Made by a program: the position numbers and the translations under genes | The notes under the pieces: generated by a model | Databases searched by the model: none | Seen by the model: only the letters and a program-made list of their open reading frames with translations | What the model was told of the DNA's origin: nothing | Source of the DNA: an uncultured Verrucomicrobiota bacterium | GTDB lineage: Bacteria > Verrucomicrobiota > Kiritimatiellia > CAIQIC01 > Lenti-01 | NCBI GenBank assembly: GCA_937860055.1 | Contig: CALMBO010000027.1 | Span: 1 to 64,000 of the forward strand | Length of the DNA: 64,000 nt | Reading direction: 5' to 3' | Shown here: positions 59,184-64,000 of the stretch, in pieces | Layout: every line of letters begins with the position of its first letter | Position numbering within the stretch: the first letter of the stretch is position 1

Positions 59184-60227
59184 ATGGAAAAGACGATCCA
59201 ACTGGGAAGCGAGGTGCTCCGGCACATGTGGGCCGTGCTCGGCGAAATGGCTCCATGGGTGATGGGAGGCTTCGCGGTCGCGGGGGTGCTCTCCCTGTGG
59301 CTCAATGCTCGCGTGGTGCGGGAGCACTTTGGCGGGGGCCGAGGCAGCGCAATCCTGAAGGCGGTCGCGCTGGGGATCCCGTTGCCGGTCTGCTCGTGCG
59401 GGGTGATCCCGCTGGGGGCCTCCCTGCGCAAGCACGGCGCGGGCAAGGGAGCGACCGCCGCATTCCTGATGAGCACGCCCCAAACAGGCGTGGACAGCAT
59501 CGCCGTGACCTATGGCATGATGGGCGGCCTCTTCGCGATTCTCCGTCCGCTGGCCGCGTTGATTTCCGGAGTGGCATGCGGATTCGCGGTGGAGGCGCTC
59601 GATCGCGATGATTCCGCCGTTTCGGCACTGAAGGATCCGGAGATCGAGCCCGAATCCCGCCCGTGGTGGGCGCGCGTGGTGCATAACGGCTTCATCGTTT
59701 TGCCGCGGTCGGTCGGCGGTGCGCTGGTCTTGGGCGCGCTGGTCTCGGCGCTCGTGATGGCGTTGGTTCCCGAGAACTATATCGCCACGAAGATTTCAAG
59801 TCCCCTGTTGCAGATGGTGCTGACGCTGGCGTTCGGAATCCCGGTCTATATCTGCTCGACGGCAGCGGTCCCGTTCGCGCTGGGGCTGATGGCCGCCGGG
59901 CTTTCTCCCGGTGCGGCCATGGCGTTCCTGATCGGCGGGCCGGGAGTGAGCGCCTCGACGATCCTGGCCGTTTGGCGGCTCATGGGCCGTCGGACCGCCA
60001 TGGCCTATGTGTCGGTGCTCTTCCTCTGCGCGATCGGATTTGGCCTGCTGGTCGAGGCGCTGGTGCCGGCGGGCTGGATGCCGGCAGGATACCAGATGGT
60101 GGATCACCATTCCCACGGTGGAGGCGGATTGCCTTGGAATCTGCATCTCCAGGCCTTTCTGCTGCTGGCGCTGGTGGCCTGGGCCAAATGGGGACCCCGG
60201 AAGAAACCGGCCGCCGCCGCGTCTTGA
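59184..60227 (+). CDS. SO_0444/ArsP-like permease (DUF318)
   Basis: 347-residue membrane protein with eight to ten helices. The motif IPLPVCSCGVIPLGASLRKHGAGKGATAAFLMSTPQTGVDSI is diagnostic of the DUF318 permeases (SO_0444 copper/zinc efflux, ArsP organo-arsenical efflux); a second, related repeat FGIPVYICSTAAVPFALGLMAAGLSPGAAMAFLIGGPG follows. The paired C(S/T)C and CST cysteines probably bind the metal(loid). A His-rich patch DHHSHGGGG near the C terminus supports a metal substrate. ATG 59184 lies only a few bases after a TAATCC-like -10, so the transcript may be leaderless. Confidence 0.87.
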   Translation: MEKTIQLGSEVLRHMWAVLGEMAPWVMGGFAVAGVLSLWLNARVVREHFGGGRGSAILKAVALGIPLPVCSCGVIPLGASLRKHGAGKGATAAFLMSTPQTGVDSIAVTYGMMGGLFAILRPLAALISGVACGFAVEALDRDDSAVSALKDPEIEPESRPWWARVVHNGFIVLPRSVGGALVLGALVSALVMALVPENYIATKISSPLLQMVLTLAFGIPVYICSTAAVPFALGLMAAGLSPGAAMAFLIGGPGVSASTILAVWRLMGRRTAMAYVSVLFLCAIGFGLLVEALVPAGWMPAGYQMVDHHSHGGGGLPWNLHLQAFLLLALVAWAKWGPRKKPAAAAS

Positions 60228-60350
60228 TCGGGACTTTGCCGCCGGAGACTTCTTTTCCCGGCGAGATTTTCGCCGCTTTTGATCATTTCATGGTTTGAAA
60301 TGCGCCGCCATGGGCTTATGATGAAAGCAGGATCAAAGCGGAGGCGCGAC

Positions 60351-60806
60351 ATGAGTGAACTCAAGGTGCGATGTGCAACGCCGGCGGAAGCGCGGCGGTT
60401 GGTGGATTTCAACCGGGCGCTGGCCTTGGAAACCGAGGGCCTTGCCCTGAATGAACAGACGGTTTCGGCAGGCGTGCTGGCGTTGATGTCCCATCCCGAG
60501 CGAGGGTTCTATCTGATGGCGGAAGTGGATGGTGTCCCCGCCGGCTGTCTTCTGGTGACCTACGAATGGAGCGACTGGCGCAACAAGATGTTCTGGTGGA
60601 TTTCCAGTTACTACGTGAAGCCGGAGATGCGCGGCCGGGGCGTTTTCGCCGCCATGGATGAAAAACTCCAGGAACTGGCTGCCAAGGAAGGCAACGTATG
60701 CGGATTCCGCACCTACGTCCACAAGAGCTTCAAGGCCGGGCAGGATGTTTGCCGTTCCCTCGGCATGGTCGAGAAGGAATACCTGGTCTTCGAAGACATG
60801 CTCTAG
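60351..60806 (+). CDS. GNAT family N-acetyltransferase
   Basis: 151-residue GCN5-type acetyltransferase. The fold is readable: VRCATPAEARRLVDFNRALALE, GFYLMAEVDGVPAGCLLVTYEWSDWRN, then the acetyl-CoA loop SSYYVKPEMRGRGVFAAMDEKLQELA with the RGRG pyrophosphate-binding turn, ending AGQDVCRSLGMVEKEYLVFED. ATG 60351 follows GGAGG; the 24 extra residues in the track are basic and unlike the family. Substrate unknown. Confidence 0.88.
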   Translation: MSELKVRCATPAEARRLVDFNRALALETEGLALNEQTVSAGVLALMSHPERGFYLMAEVDGVPAGCLLVTYEWSDWRNKMFWWISSYYVKPEMRGRGVFAAMDEKLQELAAKEGNVCGFRTYVHKSFKAGQDVCRSLGMVEKEYLVFEDML

Positions 60807-60851
60807 GGCGGGGGAAGGCGCCGGAAATGGCATGGGGGCGCCGCCCCGGAT

Positions 60852-61337
60852 TCATAGCCACCTCCGCGTGGTTCGGGCGTAGGCGTCGAATTTTTCGCCG
60901 AATCTGGCGCGCAGGGCCTCTTCCTCCGGGCGGATCTGGAAGCGGTCCAGATAGGCCACGAAGCCGGGCAGCAGGAACATCGCCAGGCCATTGGATAGGG
61001 CCACCGACCATCCCCCCAGCACGAACAGCAACCCCACATACATGGGGTTTCGGCTGATCCGATAGATTCCTCCCGTTACCAGCGTGGTCGCCTTCTGCGG
61101 CCGATGCGGAAGCACGGTGGTGTGCGCCCGCAGAAAAGACCCGATCCCCGCCGCGCCAAGAAGTCCGCCCGTGGCCAAAAGCAGGATCGCCAAAGGCCGG
61201 CGCCCCGGCATCTCGAACGAAGCAAATGGACAGGTGGACTCCAAAAGCTTCATCCCGCCGGCAATGGCTAGGAACACAACCGCCGGCGGTACCTTTAACT
61301 CAAGGGCATGGATCCATCTTTTCATGGTCGCTTGCAT
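60852..61337 (-). CDS. Isoprenylcysteine carboxyl methyltransferase-like membrane protein
   Basis: 161 residues with four helices. The C-terminal signature of the ICMT/PEMT superfamily is present: LVTGGIYRISRNPMYVGLLFVLGGWSVAL ... LDRFQIRPEEEALRARFGEKFDAYARTTRRWL, which binds S-adenosylmethionine at the membrane surface. Bacterial members methylate lipids, isoprenylcysteine analogues or unknown acceptors. Neither ATG 61337 nor 61325 has a good Shine-Dalgarno. Convergent with the GNAT gene. Confidence 0.85.
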   Translation of the reverse strand: MQATMKRWIHALELKVPPAVVFLAIAGGMKLLESTCPFASFEMPGRRPLAILLLATGGLLGAAGIGSFLRAHTTVLPHRPQKATTLVTGGIYRISRNPMYVGLLFVLGGWSVALSNGLAMFLLPGFVAYLDRFQIRPEEEALRARFGEKFDAYARTTRRWL

Positions 61338-61361
61338 ATCGCATGAAGCGCGGTCCCGGCC

Positions 61362-62297
61362 TTATGGACGTTTGAGCTTCGGCAGGTCGGCATGGTTGCC
61401 GAGGCAGAGCCCTTGCTCCAGAACTTGGCGCGCGACATCCTTCCACAACGCCCGGACCATCGACATGTCCGGAGTTGGGTTCATGCGCTGGCCCTGGGTC
61501 AGGTTGTCGGTGATGATCCCCGCGCGGCGGATGACCGGCCGCGTGAAACCCTTGGCTTCCCCTTTGCCGAAGGGCAGGCAGGGAAAGAAGCTGAACATGC
61601 CCTCGTATGGTTTTTCAAACGTGGCTCCGATGTACAGCCGGAAGGTCTGCGACGGCGACAGGTTCCGGACTTTCATTTCGTAGGCGATGGGTTCGAGCGT
61701 CGCGTGGAAATATTCCCGCGGAACCACGCCCTTCAGCCGCTCCCGGTAGTTCGACAGGTTCCAGTCCACGTAATCCGCCACGACGAAAACGGTATCCACG
61801 ACAAACTGCGAGCGGTGCCGTCCCGAACCGAACAGGATGACCGACCCCCGCGCCAGACGCTGCATCGCGGTGGGCCCCCGCTTGTTGTTCTGCTTGCAAA
61901 TGCTGTAGAAAAACCGGTCCCCGAAAACAAAGGGATCGGTGTTCATGAGGGGCGGGTCGTTGGGGTGGAACGCCGCGGGCGCAGGGGCAAACAGGAACTT
62001 GGGTTCATCCGGGCCCGGTTCTGCGAAGGATTTCACCAGATGCGTAGGGGGTTCGTATTCGCCCCAGAAAACCAGATTGGAGGCGACGGGACGGGCGTCC
62101 AAGGCCGAAAGATAACACCCTCGCTGCTTGAGGAATTTCCGCCGGTGTGGCTCGGTGTTCCAGGATCGTCCGGCCTTCGAGTCCGGCTCATGCTCCGCGC
62201 CGGGATGGATGAATTGGACGAAGCACAGGCGATCCTCCTGTGCAGGAATGGCCACCGGTTGGAGGAGAAGGAGAAGCCATAGGCAGAACCTGTTCAT
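61362..62297 (-). CDS. Secreted protein of unknown function
   Basis: 311 residues: a signal peptide (LWLLLLLQPVAIPA), then a mature protein with motifs LCFVQFIHPGAEHEPDSK, CYLSALDARPVASNLVFWGEYEPPT, FVFGDRFFYSICKQ, LARGSVILFGSGRHRSQFVVDTVFVV and IGATFEKPYEGMFSFFPC. The regular aromatic/Gly strands suggest a beta-rich fold; I recognise no family. ATG 62297 overlaps the stop of the upstream gene by ATGA and has AAGGTGG before it. Last gene of the overlapping cluster at the right edge. Confidence 0.7.
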   Translation of the reverse strand: MNRFCLWLLLLLQPVAIPAQEDRLCFVQFIHPGAEHEPDSKAGRSWNTEPHRRKFLKQRGCYLSALDARPVASNLVFWGEYEPPTHLVKSFAEPGPDEPKFLFAPAPAAFHPNDPPLMNTDPFVFGDRFFYSICKQNNKRGPTAMQRLARGSVILFGSGRHRSQFVVDTVFVVADYVDWNLSNYRERLKGVVPREYFHATLEPIAYEMKVRNLSPSQTFRLYIGATFEKPYEGMFSFFPCLPFGKGEAKGFTRPVIRRAGIITDNLTQGQRMNPTPDMSMVRALWKDVARQVLEQGLCLGNHADLPKLKRP

Positions 62298-62677
62298 TTT
62301 CCACCTTGTGCCTTCCGGCGTGCGGCGCCGCTGTCTTCCACGGCGCCCATTTCCTGCCCATCGTGCGCCGGGATGTCCGGCGGGGCTTTTCTCAATTCCT
62401 TCGCCCGGCGATTCCATGCCATCGCAAAAGTGATCCGGTAGAGCACGAAAAACATCACCCATGACGAGGTGATGCATGCCGCCATCCCGATGGGGGTGCG
62501 CAAATGGGGACTTGCCGCCACAATCAGAATCCCGGCGACGGAGCCGAAAAGCGGGGTGACCTTGAGGAGTACCCGGAAGTCGATGTCCCGGTCTCTTGCC
62601 GGTCGGCAATGGAGAACAGGCCACCAGCCCCAATCCATGTCGGTGAGCCAGTTCATGAATGTGAACAGCCTGTTCAT
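62294..62677 (-). CDS. Small membrane protein
   Basis: 127 residues with two or three hydrophobic helices (VLLKVTPLFGSVAGILIVAAS, IGMAACITSSWVMFFVLYRITFAMAW) and a polar C-terminal tail. No family recognised. Start ATG 62677 overlaps the stop of the upstream gene (ATGA); its own stop overlaps the next gene's start in the same way. Confidence 0.65.
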   Translation of the reverse strand: MNRLFTFMNWLTDMDWGWWPVLHCRPARDRDIDFRVLLKVTPLFGSVAGILIVAASPHLRTPIGMAACITSSWVMFFVLYRITFAMAWNRRAKELRKAPPDIPAHDGQEMGAVEDSGAARRKAQGGK

Positions 62678-63507
62678 TGGCATTCTGCGTTTGCTTGACG
62701 CTCTCCGCGGGTTGTCATCCGGAGCGATAGTATGTGCCCCTGCCGCTCGAATCGAGCGGAAATCAATGGTTCTTTCGCGGCAGTCTGGAGGATATCCCGG
62801 ATGTGGATCCGATTCGGCCTGTCGATTTCCGTCTGCTCCTCTTTGACTCCGCGATCAGCTTGAAGCCATGTCTTGTAGTCTTGGCAATCGCCTTTCTCGA
62901 AAGGGATCAACCATCCCCGGATCCCCGCCGCGAGGAGGCCGAATGCAAAGGGGTGCAGCGAGTAGCGGCATAGCACGAACAGGCCCGAGGAAAACCGTCC
63001 GACATCGAGGGCCGGCGCGAACACATCGAACAGTATCTCCTTGGCCGAAGTCATGATGTAGAAGGCGGCGCCTGTGCGTAGCGTCAGGGTGCCGATTTCC
63101 CTGATCATGCATTGTCGGCAGGGGGCGGGAACATGGGTCGGCTCGCCATGGAGGAGATGTTCGAGGTAGTGGCAGTCATGGTTGAATCGGCCGGATGGAC
63201 ATGGAGGATTTAGCGGCTTGAGGCAGAAGCCGACACCCACGATCGATCGCGCGCCTCCAAATGTACGCTCGAGACCCTCGGCGGCGAGCGTGGTTATGCT
63301 GGCAGAGAAATCGAGCTTGCGGGAGGCCAGTAGCGCCTTTGTGGTTTTCATGGGATGAGGGAGGGCCACCCGCCAGAAAAACGACCACCCGTATTCGCTG
63401 AAAAGGCTGTGCCAGCAGAACTCCCAGATACCTTTTCTGTTTGGCGCCCCCTCGCGAACGGGCTGTGTAACCTCTGAGGGATCCCTATGGTGACAGTGCC
63501 CAGGCAT
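62674..63507 (-). CDS. Cysteine-rich protein, possibly DUF116-like
   Basis: 277 residues. Cysteines are grouped as CLKPLNPPCPSGRFNHDC and CRQCMIREIG, followed by GAAFYIMTSAKEILFDVFAPAL and LCRYSLHPFAFGLLAAGIRGWLIPFEKGDC. This order recalls DUF116 proteins (a CxxC patch, a GGS-like loop, then a late GC), but I hold it loosely. It may bind a metal or iron-sulfur cluster. ATG 63507 has GGAGGG 4 bases upstream and is chosen over the track start 23 codons earlier. The start lies 22 bases inside the end of the upstream small gene. Confidence 0.6.
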   Translation of the reverse strand: MPGHCHHRDPSEVTQPVREGAPNRKGIWEFCWHSLFSEYGWSFFWRVALPHPMKTTKALLASRKLDFSASITTLAAEGLERTFGGARSIVGVGFCLKPLNPPCPSGRFNHDCHYLEHLLHGEPTHVPAPCRQCMIREIGTLTLRTGAAFYIMTSAKEILFDVFAPALDVGRFSSGLFVLCRYSLHPFAFGLLAAGIRGWLIPFEKGDCQDYKTWLQADRGVKEEQTEIDRPNRIHIRDILQTAAKEPLISARFERQGHILSLRMTTRGERQANAECQ

Positions 63508-63679
63508 TTTCCCTCCAGAACTCGACCACGCGCGAGTACCGGTTCCGGACATTGTGGAGATAGGGTCTATCGCCACCCACCGACAGGATCAGAAGGAATG
63601 GGGAGGCAAAAAGCAGGAAAAGGGGGAGCAGGAGAATCCACCAGACGAATCCGAACAGGAGATGGCCGAGCAAATTCAT
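63485..63679 (-). CDS. Small single-span membrane protein
   Basis: 64 residues: MNLLGHLLFGFVWWILLLPLFLLFASPFLLILSVGG forms one or two tightly packed hydrophobic helices, followed by a charged tail PYLHNVRNRYSRVVEFWREN. GGAGT precedes ATG 63679, which overlaps the stop of the Imm5-like gene (ATGA). The ORF track reports a much longer frame with a Cys/Pro/Arg-rich front that is a shadow of the Imm5-like gene. Confidence 0.65.
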   Translation of the reverse strand: MNLLGHLLFGFVWWILLLPLFLLFASPFLLILSVGGDRPYLHNVRNRYSRVVEFWRENAWALSP

Positions 63680-64000
63680 TCTACTCCGGCGATCTTGATC
63701 CGTCTGGCATCCCGGCTTTGGGCCGGAGCGTTTCGGCTGGCAAGGATGGCTTTGCATGCATAGATCGGGACGCCCATGGCGTGTGTCGGCACATGCCAGG
63801 TTGCGACCGCATGCCCGGCTGCCCGGGCGGCAAATTTTGCCGCATCCGTTCTTGCCTTGCGCGCCGCTGCGTGGGAGCCAAGCGAGAGCTTGCGCACTTC
63901 GGCCATGCCCAGGTCGCGTTTCCCCTGCGCCCAGGCCTGGATGGCTTCTATCGCCTGCCGTGGGCGGTTGTCTTTCGGGCATTCTTTCTCGAAGAGAGGG
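63676..64000 (-). CDS. Imm5-like putative immunity protein (5' end beyond window)
   Basis: The frame stays open from the stop at 63676 through the window edge; the ORF track begins only at an internal ATG (63906). Reading past it gives LFEKECPKDNRPRQAIEAIQAWAQGKRD, then MAEVRKLSLGSHAAARKARTDAAKFAARAAGHAVATWHVPTHAMGVPIYACKAIL. The P.D.RPR.AIEA..AW start, Ala-rich HAAAR helices and AAGHAVATWHV..HA pattern are those of the Imm5-like putative immunity proteins, short helical proteins often annotated beside toxins. At least 107 residues are present; a toxin partner is not visible inside the window. Confidence 0.7.
   Translation of the reverse strand, partial: PLFEKECPKDNRPRQAIEAIQAWAQGKRDLGMAEVRKLSLGSHAAARKARTDAAKFAARAAGHAVATWHVPTHAMGVPIYACKAILASRNAPAQSRDARRIKIAGVE

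Noticed and set aside
63676-63982. 165-residue ORF 63485-63982 as one gene
   Set aside because: Its first 100 residues are out of frame with the Imm5-like gene that covers the same DNA; only the last 64 residues, with own RBS, look real.

Overview
The window is GC-rich, densely coding bacterial chromosome. I infer a member of the PVC group, most likely a Kiritimatiellota/Verrucomicrobiota relative. The inference rests on secreted mosaic proteins ending in a WWLAQHGWTND / DTDLDGVLAWQEYL-type tail, on many small acidic lipoproteins, on dispersed palindromes, and on encoded CCA in all six tRNAs. No 16S or ribosomal protein cluster other than L34 is present, so the placement is an inference from gene style. 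I see no prophage, insertion sequence, CRISPR array or replication origin.

Layout. 0-2 kb: metY with a hairpin-rich leader, then an HPr protein. 2-7.3 kb: a drug-efflux operon (TetR, HlyD-type adaptor, ABC ATPase, ABC-2 permease, NodT-type outer-membrane factor) behind a perfect TetR-type operator. 7.3-12 kb, minus strand: an MsbA-like exporter, an AGE-family epimerase and a DUF4153 membrane protein, separated by REP-like palindromes. 12-18 kb, minus strand: tRNA-Pro, tRNA-Asp, two SPOUT RNA methyltransferases, a glycosyltransferase, and the conserved rpmH-rnpA-yidD-yidC block. 18-25 kb: a CsgG-like protein, a membrane protein, a small protein with a duplicated domain, tRNA-Ser, tRNA-Leu, cstA, a structured RNA ending in a terminator just before a DEAD-box helicase, then tRNA-Ala and tRNA-Tyr. 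25-32.5 kb: ABM-domain protein, iron alcohol dehydrogenase, ilvC, an ABC exporter pair, a thioredoxin-like secreted protein, CorA and a methyltransferase-like protein. 32.6-38.7 kb: secreted and lipid-anchored proteins (beta-helix protein, GH66 glycosidase, three acidic lipoproteins) and a methyltransferase.

38.8-47 kb is the most unusual block: a six-gene minus-strand operon encoding two paralogous CsgG-like proteins (one fused to six fibronectin-III repeats), two further secreted proteins with low-complexity or coiled-coil sequence, another lipoprotein, and a 915-residue acidic secreted protein. It has no curli subunit genes and I recognise no described system in it. 47-54 kb: an AlgJ-like/AlgI acyltransferase pair directly downstream of an orphan malonate-decarboxylase alpha subunit (MdcA) and aconitase, all tightly spaced. 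54-61 kb: a 1331-residue beta-propeller/IPT/kelch secreted protein, lgt, an SO_0444/ArsP-like permease, a GNAT and an isoprenylcysteine-methyltransferase-like protein. The right edge (61.3-64 kb) is a chain of overlapping minus-strand genes beginning with an Imm5-like putative immunity protein cut by the window edge.

Starts were moved from the ORF track wherever a ribosome-binding site, an ATGA overlap or family length pointed to a different codon. All family calls are from reading the sequence, with no database search.
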